Shown in pieces: positions 10,964 to 23,082 of a stretch of DNA of 64,000 nucleotides (the first letter of the stretch is position 1; the number at the start of each line of letters is the position of its first letter). The notes under the pieces are model-generated. The model saw only the letters and a program-made list of their open reading frames with translations, made no database searches and had not been told where the DNA came from. A program made the translations under genes and the position numbers. Source of the DNA: Aulostomus chinensis (lineage: Eukaryota > Chordata > Actinopteri > Syngnathiformes > Aulostomidae); contig JBBMOA010000021.1 of NCBI GenBank assembly GCA_037954235.1, positions 9,094,501 to 9,158,500 on the forward strand, in the 5' to 3' direction.

Positions 10964-13900
10964 AAGCTGAAGGATTGTTTATCCTGGTTTTTAAATGAAT
11001 CAGTCTAACAATAAATGTCCTGCGTTGAAAACTACTCATGGAAAAAAGGGCTAAATCAAATCATTTGATAAGATAAGATACTCCTTTATCAGTCCCACGA
11101 TGGGGAAATTCACAATGTTGCAGCAGCAAAGTGGATTAATTAACAATACAGACACTAACAATAAGAAGATGAAGAATATGGCTTTAACATTTACCAAAAT
11201 AAAAATACATGGAACAGACAAACTCACTAATCAAGTGAGCCACCTCAGAGGTACAGCGTGGCTGAAACCTGGTTGGTGAGTTCCTCTGCGCTGATCAAGG
11301 AATCACTTTGTTGAACGCCGACATGTTCCTTCGTTGCAGTGAATGCTTCAGTTAAACTTCACGCCCTGAAATGGGCTTCAATCCACAACTGAAAGCCCTC
11401 CACACAGTACATTTTGGCTGTGTTTGAATTCTAATGAATATAATAATAGTTTAATAGCATTTATCAAAACCAGGGGTTTTTACTCTGATGTAATAAAATA
11501 GGCAGACACCATAAAAGAGAGAAAAAAAAAACTATTTGAAAAATTCACAAGTAGAAACTTGCAATTTTACTGCAGTGATAAACTATAACGTGAGAGTGAG
11601 GCCCCGAATTATAAAGCTTCATTATGAGTTTAAGCTCACTGTTTAGTTGTCTGGTTGCAACTTTATTGTTGCTTTTGACTCTCATATTGTTGTTTTATTG
11701 TTGCTGTTATTAAAGAAACTTCCCTCAAAACCAAGAATACTCTAGGCTAACTGGTTAGCTGCAAACACGCACTGTTAGCAAATTGCTAGTTAACCTATTT
11801 GTCAATGGTTAAGCAAATAAAATACTGATATTCATCAGCTGACCAAAAATATGATTCAAATAAATGCATGATAGGCTAATGTTGCTCTGTGACTGCTGGA
11901 GATGTAAATAAGTACGTAAAATAACAGTGCGCTAACAGGTTTTCCATCATCTGAACAAGTTTAAGCTTGTTCATGATGCCCCCATGTGGCCAATAAAACA
12001 ATAACTCAATGCAAATATACTTTGTGCTGAAAAATACAGTATATCGACGTTACAAGAAGTGAATTGCCAACTTAGAAGTTAACAATATGTTGATAAAGTG
12101 TTCAGTTATTCGTGGCTGCCAGTGGCCACAACCCCTTTCACATGTCACCTCTCCTTACCTGATACTAACTGGTGAGGTTGAATCCAGTGCTAATATTTGT
12201 CACGCAAATGTTACACGTCAAACAAACTCGTCTTATAGACGTTTGAGGTTGAATCCAGTGCTAATATTTGGCGTGCAAGTGTTATATGGCAGTGTGCTTG
12301 TCACATAGATGTTTCAGTTTAAAACCAGTGAACATTTAATCTCTCAATTATCCGGTTGTGTAAATCAGTCATAAAAAAAATTCCTGCTTGTTACGTAAGA
12401 AGAAAACTAATTCACCATTAATTGACGAAAACATCGATTAAGTCTCTTTTTGATCGTAAGTTAGTTCACCTTTATTTGTTCAGGGAGGGCCAGCTGAGGG
12501 CAAGCTGTCTTTTCCAAGGACGCCCTGATCACAACGTAGAACATTAGGAGTAAATAACAATTTTTGGGGACAGAAAATTACATTTTAAGAGGGTGTAAAA
12601 ATGATCAGCTCAAAGCCCACGAACACTGCCATAGCGTAAAATTGTACCGAAGGGATTTAAAATGATGAAAATGAATCCGACTGTAATTTTAGAACATTTT
12701 GCAGGCATTATATGTGGGGGTGTAACATTTAAAAGCATTTTTTTCCACCTTCAGTGCTAATGAAATGAAATATTAAAAAAACAACAACAACAAAAACCGC
12801 TTTGCTTTTGCAACTCTACACAAATTCATTTCATGAAGTCAACATGAGTCAAGGAGAATTGCAATGAAGACAAAAACATTTGTTAACTCATAAAAGCTTT
12901 CGTTTCCCCTGACACAGGCTGATTTGAGAAAGTCTTATTATGCCTTCTAGGGTGGAGACACACACACACACACACACACACTTAGAGGCAATGTCACACA
13001 TTTCTGAGAGGTGAAGAGTTGAAGTCATGCAGACCACGCAGAGATCAGGTGTCAGTATTAATACCACGGAGCGGAGGAGGAAAATAGGCCCTGCATTTAT
13101 TGTCAGTGTCACTGTCACAAAAGATTTTCAAGGGCAAAGTAAAGACAATAGAATATGAACTGAAAAGAAAGTAATAATGTTTGTGTACTGATGCCGAATG
13201 AAAGAAATATGCTTATGTATTTCATCTGATCTTCCTTGATTTGTTCGTGTTCCAGCCAATGCGAACAGAAAGACCTTCAGAAGCAGCGTGAAGCCAGGAT
13301 GGTACTATTTTGGAAGAAAAATGGTGAGAGCACATTCGTCAGTGCATCAAGACGTACAGCAGGTTGTTGATGCGCTCGTTTGCCTTCTCCTTTTCCCTCT
13401 CTCTGATTTACAGGATACGGCTGATTTTGAGTGGGTGATGTGGTTTTCCAAGTTCAGGGAGCACATCCTGTTCGCTCTCTCCGGACACGTGCTGTTCGCA
13501 AAGATCTGCTCCATGTTGGCGCCGCAGGTGCTTCTACCAACACGTCCACGTCCTCATCGTCTGATTGATCATAATTAGAGTGATTTCCTGCTCACTATGC
13601 GACTTTACAATGGTTTTGTGATTTTTACTCACTAAAAACCTTTAAATTTCACACACAGTTTCTTCTGAAAAAAATGAACGAAGTGAAATTTTTGATAAAT
13701 TCTTTATTCTGAACATCTAAAAAGAATAAATACAAACAAGAATAGAAGAAAGGGGAAACTTAAGAGTTACACAATAAGCACAAAAAAAATTACCTCATCA
13801 ACAAAACAAACAAATGCTACTCGTTTGAAAAGGAGAAGGAAGTATTTTCATTTATTCCTACTCCTTTTTCAACCCCTTATCAACTATAAACTCATATACA

Positions 13901-16900
13901 TACGGAAGTTATACAGCAGTTCTATTTATAAAAAACCCATCCAGTTTCTAAATATACACAACTATCCCACTTCTATAGCCACCCTATTACCATTTATAAA
14001 TATCAGTGGCAGATGAGGACTTGCACCAGGTGGGATGAAGAAGAAAGAGGAGGAGGAGTCAAAAGAATAAGAGCGCCACAAATATCAATGTTCTATATTT
14101 AGTACGATTATTTCTGCCGCTTCAGTTAACGCCGTTGAACCAAATGTCATGCGTCAGGAGAGTCTCGGGGTAAACGGACATTTTAGAGCAGCACTGGTTT
14201 CCCGGTGTAGCCTGCGTTGATGCTACAATACACTCGTTGCCCCGGGGTTCCAAAAGTTCTTGTTGTTACTCCGAAATGAGGTAAAGCTTCATGTAAATGT
14301 GGTATTTTGACCCTAAATTCCAAAAATGTAATGGAAAACTTATTGCAATGAGATGGAATGAAAGTCACTGAAAGGGCGCAACACAAAATTTGGTGATATA
14401 CAGGATGTGCTTTGTCTTATAAGCAATCATTGGAGGAACAAAAACTCAGATAAAGTTTAAGAAATAAAAGGAACATTTGATGAGGAGGTCTGTGTTGACC
14501 CCCCCTGTGTCTCTGCCCTACAGTACAGGTCCCTGGTGTACATGGTGTACGGCGTCCTGGCCGTGTGGACCAGTATGGGCTGGACCTACGTCACTCTCAT
14601 CCTGTCGCACTGTATTCTGCTCTACAGCATCTCTTTGGTGAAAATCCGCTGGCTGTGCTTCGTCACTGGTTTTTGTACCCTCGCTACGTTCAAGTGTGAA
14701 CCTTTCGTGTCCTGGCAGGTAAACCGACAGCGCAAGGTCATTGTTTTTAGTCAAATACGCTCGCTTTCTTTGATGCGTTGATTTTCTTCCCCGTTCAGGC
14801 AGGATTTGTGGAGGGGGATTTTGAGCTGCGCCACGTTCTGTTCTACGGAGGTTGTGGGTTTACCATCATGCGCTGTATGAGCTTTGCTCTGGAGAACTGT
14901 GAAAGAAAAGATGGGAACTTCAACATCCTGGAGCTGCTCAAGTACAACTTCTACCTCCCTTTCTTCTATTTCGGGCCCATCATGACATTTGATAAATTCT
15001 GTGTTCAGGTCAGTCAAACCGCCAGCAGCTCCGTCATCGCTGTTCTTGATTACTGACTTTTATATTTGCTGTTCATAACTAGTCACCAGCTGTGTGTAGT
15101 AGTGGGTCATGACCAGACCAACTGAACACTTGAGTGAAATAGAATAATCAAAATTTTCTTGATTAAAAAAAAAAACCAAAAAGCAAAATTTGGTAGAGAT
15201 AAACCTTTAAGGGAGACCACATAGTCGCCCTGTTGTTTCTGGAGTCTGGGAACATCTCAGAGCTTTAAAGTCTTGTGTCTGCTGCCCTCTGCAGGCCAAC
15301 AAGTCAGACCTGACCAGGAAAGAACGTGAGATGTGGAACATCAACGTGCAGGGCCTGGTCCACCTGAGCGTCGTCCTTGTCGTGGATGTCCTCCTCCACT
15401 TCATGTACATCATCACCCTCCCAACGGACATGAAGCTGCTGAAGCACCTCTCCGACTGGGCTCTCGGTCAGCATAGTTTTTTTCTTTCGTTCTCTTTCAT
15501 ATTAAGGAAAAACTCAAAAAGAGTGAACTGAAATTGGTTTGACAAAGACAGACCGACTCCATTAGACAGAAAAAGTATTTCTCTTTAATCTCTCTAATCC
15601 TTGTCTCCAGTGGGTCTGGCCTACCTGAACCTGCTGTACGACTGGGTAAAAGCTGCTGTCATGTTTGGCGTCATAAACATGGTATCCAGACTGGATCACC
15701 TGGACCCACCCAAGCCACCAAAATGCATCACTCTGCTCTATGTGTTTTCTGAAACGTGAGCTCCTTGTTTTTCTGTTGGCAGATACTCTACAGGTTTCAT
15801 TCTACGATGCTAAACTTGCTCTTATTCTCATTTCTTAGCCATTTTGACAGAGGAATCAATGACTGGCTGTGCAAGTGAGTATCTTGTTCAGCAGTATTCT
15901 TGTCAGCCCTTAATCCAGGTAACAACTACTCTCCCCCCTAAATAGAGAGCACAGGGATTAGAGGGCAATGTAACTGTAATAGAGCCACCGCTGCTGTGCA
16001 GCTAAAGACCAGGGGAACTTAACAACCCAATCTAACGAGTTCCTGAGCAGGTAGAGCAGGAGAGAGAACTCGGGGTCAAAGGTCAACAGAATACATCAAG
16101 CAGGGAGGAAAATGATGGTTGAGACAACAGGGGAGTCAAGTCTTTGTGTGATTCACACAAGAACCAAGACACAGGGATGTTTCCTCAGCTCTGTCAAAGA
16201 GACAATGAGCCACCAGAGCGCTGGCTCATTGGGTTTTCTGGAACCTTCCCACACCTGAACCTGATCTTGGTGATCAGACTCACCTGCCTCTCATCAGGAG
16301 TCATCAGTCCACGGAGCCGACTGCAGTCCGTCTGAACCAGATTCAGGGGACCCCCACTGGTAGTTCGTGTTGGCCACAAACCGCAGTTGAATTCCCATCC
16401 AGCAACCCTGTATGCAGTGCACGCAAACTCCCGAACACACGAGTAAACCTGTATGTGTGTGCTTATCGTTACCATACAGCTTCAACAAGGTGAAAGTACA
16501 TCAGCTGTTCTCCAACAAGACCAAACAATCACAGCAACACATCATTTTAAATCTTAACTTCATTAAACTCTTTTTCAGTAAGCTGGTGTATTGTTAGACA
16601 ACTACTGACAATGATGAAGGTATTATTTAAACAGTTCTTTTTAAGAGCATTCTTTTACTCATTTTTATTATTGCGTGGGAGTTCAATGACCTTTCTAATA
16701 AGCTATAATAACATTAGTAAGCTGTTATATTCAGTTCTGATCTGGTGATTTTATCGACAGGTACGTGTATAATTACCTGGGTGGAAAGCATGACAATGTT
16801 CTTGAGGAGCTGGTGGCCACGCTCTGCACCTTCGCCGTCACCACCCTCTGGTTGGGACCCTGCAAAGTGGTCCTGATCTGGGCTTTCTTTAACTGTTTCG

Positions 16901-17501
16901 GCCTCAACTTCGAACTGTGGGCTGCCAAGCTCTTCTGCATGGAGCCTTTTGCTTCTTTTGAGGTTAGTTAAGAAGCGTCTTCATGCTTCAAAGGGGATTT
17001 TAACACAGAATGCTGTTTGATTACTGAGTATTTGTTGACAGATGGCGATGTCGGAAGCAATGTCCCGCCGGATTAGAGCCATTTTCAATACTTTCAACTT
17101 CTGGAGCATCGTCTTGTTCAACATCCTGGCTTTGAACAGTTTGGACTTTGCTAAGTTGGTCGCCAAACGTCTGCTTCTCAAAGGTGACTGTTTTTTTCAA
17201 CCATGAAAATGATTTAGCTTTTTAAAAACTGTATTAACAGCAGCGTCGCCTCTTCTCATCAGGCTTCCCTATAACCACCATCATCGTCATGTTTGTGACC
17301 TACTGCCTGATCCAAGTAATCAAGGAGAGAGAGAGAAGACAGGCTCTCATTGACGATCCGGACCCTCTACCGCCTGCTCCCCCTCCAACTACCACCACCA
17401 CCACCACCACCGCTACCACCACCAGCAGCAGCAGCCCGCCCAGCCCTGCAGCTGCACCTGCTCAGCCAATCGTAGATCCCAGCAAGCAGAAAGCAGAGTA
17501 G
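10804..17501 (+). CDS. hhatl: Hedgehog acyltransferase-like protein (MBOAT family), complete
   Basis: Multi-pass endoplasmic/sarcoplasmic reticulum membrane protein of the MBOAT family; in mammals enriched in striated muscle and reported to oppose N-palmitoylation of hedgehog. Eleven exons: 10804-10909, 13256-13323, 13414-13527, 14524-14718, 14799-15008, 15295-15466, 15611-15755, 15839-15874 (36 nt), 16761-16962, 17042-17183, 17263-17501. They sum to 1629 nt, 542 aa, against 504 in human. The start MGIKAALPKYE matches the human start. Conserved stretches include ADFEWVMWF, LLKYNFYLPFF.FGPIMTFD, HLDPP.PPKCIT and HFDRGINDWLCKYVYN. At the position of the catalytic MBOAT histidine there is leucine (LWLG; Leu codon 16852-16854), as in known HHATL, so acyltransferase activity is not expected. 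The extra length is a Pro/Thr/Ser-rich tail. Long introns: 10910-13255, 13528-14523, 15875-16760. Confidence 0.96.
10924..10959 (+). repeat. (CA)18 microsatellite beside the hhatl exon 1 donor
   Basis: The CA run starts 14 bp after the GTGAGT donor at 10910, on the transcribed-sense strand. CA-rich RNA close to a 5' splice site is a known binding context for hnRNP L. Confidence 0.9.
11066..11180. mobile_element. Dispersed fish repeat, LINE 3'-end-like
   Basis: A GATAAGATAAGATA start followed by a CTTTATCAGTCCCACGATGG motif and a CAGCAGCAAAGTGG motif resembles a dispersed repeat common in teleost genomes, which I remember as a non-LTR retrotransposon 3' fragment. No open frame remains, and the right boundary is unclear. 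It lies in hhatl intron 1. Confidence 0.4.
12103..12340 (+). repeat. 71-bp tandem duplication, about 2.5 copies
   Basis: The motif GAGGTTGAATCCAGTGCTAA occurs at 12174 and 12245, 71 bp apart, with the following AATATTTG also shared. A worn third copy appears near 12316 (CCAGTGAACATT). It lies in hhatl intron 1 and has no coding value. Confidence 0.75.
12958..12981 (+). repeat. (CA)12 microsatellite
   Basis: A simple CA run in hhatl intron 1, about 275 bp before exon 2. Confidence 0.9.
13690..14000. mobile_element. Possible retrotransposon 3' fragment in hhatl intron 3
   Basis: AT-rich sequence with GTTTGAAAAGGAGAAGGAAG near 13825 and TTATTCCTACTCCTTTTTCA soon after, a pattern I associate with a dispersed fish element. 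There is no frame or terminal structure to confirm it, so this call is weak. Confidence 0.3.
17388..17435 (+). repeat. hhatl: In-frame ACC/AGC trinucleotide repeat in the hhatl last exon
   Basis: Codons ACT then seven ACC, GCT, three ACC and four AGC encode eight Thr, Ala, three Thr and four Ser near the C terminus of Hhatl. It lies after the last membrane segment, so length changes are probably tolerated. Confidence 0.9.
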
Positions 17502-17616
17502 ATGCTCTGAGTGAATGACGATAAAACCAAGTAGTATTATCAAAACATCAGTCTTGATTTTATAATGTGACTCATAGATGCTGTTTCTTTTCATGTGTAA
17601 AACAGCATTAACTGTA

Positions 17617-17622
17617 AATAAA
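17617..17622 (+). terminator. hhatl: hhatl polyadenylation signal
   Basis: AATAAA 116 bp after the hhatl stop codon, which gives a short 3' untranslated region. Confidence 0.65.
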
Positions 17623-18840
17623 GATGAACATCATTTAACTGTGTTTACATATAACGAGCACAAACAAACCTTCAAGACAAAATGACATCTTTCTGAAACC
17701 TCCACAGAAAGAATTCTTCAATGTTTTCTGTGTTTATGAAGCGTTTTGGACCTTTCTGATGCTTGTGATTGAAGAGAGGGGCTGCTGAACCACGTCAGCC
17801 CGTCGCATCGTGAGGGGTATCTCTGTTTGGTTACGTCTTAATTCCCGTTTAATGCTGGAACGTTCTGTGCAGGGTGACGGTTCTGCTGCGGTTGCACCTT
17901 ACCAGTGTGAAAAATTGTATTTAGTGACAGGTATTTAGGTTTAAACGCAAAAGCAGTATTCAATGTTCACTGCAAACACATCTACCTACATGTATACAAA
18001 CTTCAACAGATAGATTTTGCCCATGCAGGTAGATTTACCAGAAAAACAATTACATTCTTGGGCTTTAAAGTTACTTAGTCAGGTCCGCGGAAAAAAACAA
18101 AAAAAAAGCCCAGTGATGTAATCACAGGTTTGGCACGGCTGTGGTAAGCTAACAGTTTTTGGTACACTCTCCAGCCATGATAATGAATGCAACAGGATGG
18201 CTACATAAACACAGCTCTTCAACCATTCCATGGCCTTTGACTTCACTTTTGTGGGGAAATTTCAAACTTTGGGGTTTGATAAGCGAAAGCTAGTTAGCTT
18301 AGCTTTGCAATAAGAAAGAGGGAAGAGCTGGCTTGGTTGTGCCAGATACTACCTACAATTTTACACAGTTCTGTTGAGTGGGTAGTTTGAAAGACATGTT
18401 AACAAACGTTTATTCGGTTGGACAATAGAAATGAACTAATCAATCGTTTCTTTCAACTTGACCTGTAACCAATGCTAAATGCTATGATAGCACACTCCTT
18501 TAAAAGTTGTCCTTCTCTAATTCATAAGCTACATCAGTGCCATCACTCATTTATTGAAATAGTGCTCTTCCATGAACGATAGTTTTATATTTGTGGAATC
18601 ACATCATGTCAGTCGAGTATATCTTGCTGTGCCTCCAAAAACTCAAGGGCACAAGTTAAGCTCCTCAACTGCATCTCTTAGCTATGACAATCTAAAATTA
18701 ATATAGTTGTAATATCATAGAAATATTGTAATGTGCAAAATTACACCGTGATGTCGTTGCTGTGATGACTCAGAGGGGGCAGCCTCCTGTATGGTCTATT
18801 CTGTGCCCCCCCCATGACTCATGAGGGGCATATTTCCTAG
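17623..18840. other. hhatl-klhl40 intergenic region
   Basis: No coding sequence is seen. hhatl and klhl40 are head to tail, with about 1.7 kb between stop and start, so distal klhl40 control elements may lie here. Confidence 0.5.
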
Positions 18841-18852
18841 GAACCAATGTGT

Positions 18853-19057
18853 CAGCTGTCTAAGAGTGGGTGGATGTGGTTATGGAGTGGCAAGGGAGGG
18901 ACTATAGGGGGTAGTGGTGGGGTTATATTGCATTTCATGTTCCAGAGTGGAGCCCATAGCTTCGCATCAAGCACACAGACTATAAATAACCCACCAGTTG
19001 GAGCTGGGCTGAAGGGTCATGACAGCTGAGGAAGCAGGCTGTCCCAGGGTTCAGCTG
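18853..19057 (+). promoter_or_regulatory. klhl40: klhl40 upstream region: MEF2-type site and three E-boxes
   Basis: CTATAAATAA at 18980-18989 fits the MEF2 consensus YTAWWWWTAR at every position and could also act as a TATA element, about 200 bp before the start codon. Identical CAGCTG E-boxes lie at 18853-18858, 19023-19028 and 19052-19057. The combination of MEF2 and clustered E-boxes fits a skeletal muscle promoter, and KLHL40 is muscle-specific in vertebrates. Binding is inferred from sequence only. Confidence 0.5.
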
Positions 19058-19188
19058 GTGGGGGCTAATAACAGGCTGGCCACACTCCTTCCTCCTCTAG
19101 CCTGACTAACTTTATTGAAGAGAGAAGATCCAAAAATTTGATTTTAATTTGCCAGGAAGGCTGTCCAACCTCCTCTCAGCCAGGAACA

Positions 19189-22100
19189 ATGGCTCTACCG
19201 ATCAACCCCATGGACGAGCCCAGGATGTACCAGCAGACGCTGCTCCAGGACGGCCTGTATGACCTGCTGGAGAACGAGAAGCTGGTTGACTGCGTTCTGA
19301 AGATCAAAGACAAGGAGTTCCCTTGCCACCGGCTGGTTCTATGTGCATGCAGCTCGTATTTCCGCTCCATTTTTCTATCTGACCTAGAGGAGAGCAAAAA
19401 GCAAGAGATCGTCTTAGAGGACGTGGAGCCAGGTGTCATGGGACTTGTCCTCAAGTACCTATACACCTCCAAAATCAACGTGACGGAGCAGAACGTTCAG
19501 GACATTTTTGCAGTGGCTAATGTTTACCAGATCCCCTCTATTTTCACTGTATGTGTGTCTTTCCTACAGAAGCGCCTGAGCCTCAGCAACTGTTTGGCTA
19601 TTTTCAGGCTCGGCTTGATGCTAGACTGTCCCAGGTTGGCAATTTCTGCCCGAAACTACGCCTGCGAGCGCTTCCAGCTCATCTCCAGAGATGAGGACTT
19701 CCTCCAGCTGCTCCCCAGCGAGCTGGCAGCCATTTTATCAAACGACAATTTGAATGTAGACACAGAGGAGGCAGTATTTGAGACTTTGATGAACTGGGTG
19801 TCCCAAGACCCAGAGAACAGAGAGAAAGAACTGCCAAGTTTGCTGGACTGTGTTCGCTTGCGTCTGGTTGCAGAGGATTACCTGCAAGAAAAAGTGGAGA
19901 AACATAAACTGATCTCTTCCAATCCTGAGTTACAGGAGAAACTCCAGATGGTTAGGGATGCTCATGCTGGGAAAATTCCCGAGGTTAAAAAAAGCAAAAG
20001 CAAGAAAGAAGAGGGTGGAGAGGAGAAAGATGGCAAAAATGAGGAGACCGAGGAAGAGGAAAATCTTCTTCCTGGCATCTTGAATGATAACCTGAGATTC
20101 GGAATGTTCATCAGGGAGCTGATCCTGATGGTGAATGACTCGGGTGCGGTGGCCTACGACCCAACAGGGAATGACTGCTTCCTGGCGTCGCTTTCCACAC
20201 AAATTCCAAAGAACCACGTCAGTCTGGTCACCAAGGAGAACCAAATATTTGTTGCTGGAGGACTATTCTATGATGAACAGAACAAGGAAGACCCACTGAG
20301 CTCTTACTTTCTCCAGGTAGGAGAGACGTGAGAAAAAGCTTTCAGGATGTAACAAAACAAATATGGGTTAACTTTAGGCTAGGATCATGGTTTGGGTTCA
20401 GTTACAGTTAAGGGTTAATCAGGTATACCACCAACAGACCCTTGGCGTTTGCTCAAGTTTAAGTCTCCTTTTTGTAAAGTTTACTTCCACAAACAGTTCC
20501 CGTCTTGCATTTTAGCTGCATAGCTAATTAGTTGACTAGCTTAGATCATGGTAATGTAAAAAAAAACATTTATTGATCCAATTAGATGTTTTGACTATGA
20601 CCTGAAGCTCAGTCTACTTACCGACCAGCGCTCTAGTAGCCTGCTAGCTGATGTCCTGGCAACTGTCCTTTTAGCATGGATGTGGGCCAAATAAAAAGCA
20701 AATATGTGGACCCAATGTGGAGGTAATAGCGGGCCTAGAATCTGGCAAAGGGCACCATTGTGAAGGTATGGTGAAATTTTCTTTTGATTCTGCAATTACA
20801 GGTTTGTATGACTTTAAAAATCCATCCTTTCGATGAAATTTGGCCACGATTGACTTCCAAACAAGGGTTTCAATTTGATGTTAAAAATTTTTGACTGTAA
20901 AATGACATCACAAAATGGCATTTCAGATGGACTTTAAACCAAATTCACCCATTGGCAAACTGGTCCTTTGTGGTCAACAACAGAACTTAAGGCCAAATTA
21001 TAGTTGAGATGCAGAAGTTCCCAAAGAATAAATCTACACGTGTTTCTCTGGATGTACTTAAGTGTATCAACCTCAGGAGGTGTCGCCTTCACCGTAGTGT
21101 GACTAATTCTTGACTCCTGTGACCATCAGTACGACCCGGTCAGTGCCGACTGGTTGGGAATGCCGCCGCTGCCGTCTCCTCGCTTCTTGTTTGGGCTCGC
21201 CGAGGCTGAGAACTCTATCTTTGTGTTGGGAGGGAGAGAACTGAAGGAGCAGGAGTGCACGCTGGACTCCGTGTTGGTCTACGACAGACAGTAAGTACAG
21301 CAGGTTTATCAAGTTCCTCAAATGAGAAACAGACAAAGAGAGTTGCTGTGATTTCCCCTTCACAGATCTTTCAAGTGGGGCGAGTCGGAGCCTCTCCCTT
21401 CCCCAGTCTATGGACATGCCACGGTATCCTACAATGATGTGGTCTATGTGATCGGTGGAAAGGGAGACGACAAGTGAGTGCACGGTGCTACAACATACTA
21501 GGATTCACCTGGATAAAGTTTCAAATTATAACCCCAGTTATACCTTTGGTGAAGGCATTGTGCGAATGTCACCTAAACAGTCTGTGTTTCTGGTGTGAAA
21601 AAGGACCTGCCTGAACAAGATGTGCGCCTACAACGCCAAGAGGTTTGAATGGAAGGAGCTCGCCCCCATGAAGACCGCACGCTCTTTAGCTGGAGCGACA
21701 GTTCACAAGAACAAAATATACGTGGCAGGAGGAGTCACCGACAGTGGCCTGACGGACTCTTTGGAGGTGTACGACATCACAACCAACAAGTGAGCAAATG
21801 TATATTTGACCAAAAATGTCATCAATAATCCAAGTTGAGGACCTCAAGATGATTTGAAGAATACAAAAGGCCTGACGCTGACACGCTCGTGCAGTCATTC
21901 CTTTGCGAACGCCATCTGGAGATAACAAATTGATTTGTGTTCTCTTGACATCACCGCACTTGATTTCTTGTGATAAGGGGATTAGTTTTTGCTTATGAAC
22001 TTATTTTTGCCTCGAATTAGCAAAAAAAAATGTTATTATTTAGTCAAAACAAGTCATTTTCTTGAGATAACAAAACCCAAACATAACCCCGACCCTTAAT

Positions 22101-22829
22101 TAACCTGCTTTCATGAGAAAGTGAGCGTTTTTATCTTGAGGTACCACAATAATTAATTTGTAATGGCAAGATAACGCCACAACTGGTTTCCTGGATTGAT
22201 GTGTTTTTTCTGCAGTTGATTTATTCGCAGGTAGTTTGTTTTTTTTTTTGGTTTTTTTGTTTGGTTTTTTAAATATAGGCTATCAAATCACTGTATATTT
22301 GTGTGTGTATTTCCACTTTACAGGTGGTCGGACTTCGGAGTGTTTCCCCAGGAACGTAGCTCCATGAGCTTGGTGTCATCAGCTGGCTCGCTCTATGCTG
22401 TCGGAGGCTTCGCCATGATGCCTTTGGAGGACAGTGAGGACTTTGCCCCCAAAGAGATGAACGACATTTGGAGGTGGGTCATAATCACGCTCATAATTCT
22501 GTTATTACAAATTTATTTTTCACCCATAGAACCCCAGGTACTTCTTCTAAATCAACTGCTGAAGTGATGGTCAGGCAGTAGCTGCTATTTTCATGTACTT
22601 TTACTAGCAGTAGTCAGATTTAGTCCCTCTGTGTTAAATCAGTCACTGTACTAAATGATACTTGAACCGTGTGTTATGATACGATAGGTTATAAATCACG
22701 TCTGTTGACCTCATCAGGTATAATGACACGGAGAAGACGTGGAACGGGATCCTCAGAGAGATCCAGTACGCTGCAGGGGCCACTATCCTGGGGGTTCGAC
22801 TCAACACGCTGCGACTCACCAGGATGTAA
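19189..22829 (+). CDS. klhl40: Kelch-like protein 40, complete
   Basis: BTB-BACK-Kelch protein of striated muscle; in mammals it stabilises nebulin and leiomodin-3 on thin filaments, and loss causes nemaline myopathy. Six exons: 19189-20316, 21130-21290, 21366-21473, 21604-21789, 22324-22473, 22718-22829. They sum to 1845 nt, 614 aa (human 621). Exon 1 holds the BTB domain (about residues 30-100, with VDCVLKIKDKEFPCHRLVL), the BACK domain (about 135-240) and a Lys/Glu-rich linker near 265-300. Kelch repeats follow, with FVAGGLFYDEQNKEDP, SIFVLGGRE, VVYVIGGKG and LYAVGGFAMM. The frame is open 17 codons upstream of this ATG, but MALPINP aligns with the human start MALGLEQ. The last exon ends LRLTRM, like human LCLTKM. 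Exon 4 has a weak, A-rich acceptor (21603). Confidence 0.97.
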
Positions 22830-23076
22830 CGTCGAACCTACGCCTGTAAACGGCTTTGACAACAGTAGCTCACAGCGGTCCAGGTTACCGTGACGATGAA
22901 TATTTATGTTGGTGTCGTTTTCTATGACACAATAGTTTCAGTTCTGAAGCTGAATAGGTGTTTGTTGTTTTAACCTTTTTTCTTATGGGTTCCAATGTTT
23001 TAACCCGATTGGTTGATATTATAAGACAATCATTAGCCCGTTGACTTTTTTTTTTTTAAACAATTGCAATGTCTGG

Positions 23077-23082
23077 AATAAA
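23077..23082 (+). terminator. klhl40: klhl40 polyadenylation signal
   Basis: AATAAA about 250 bp after the stop codon, followed ten bases later by a genomic run of 23 A (23092-23114). Confidence 0.5.
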
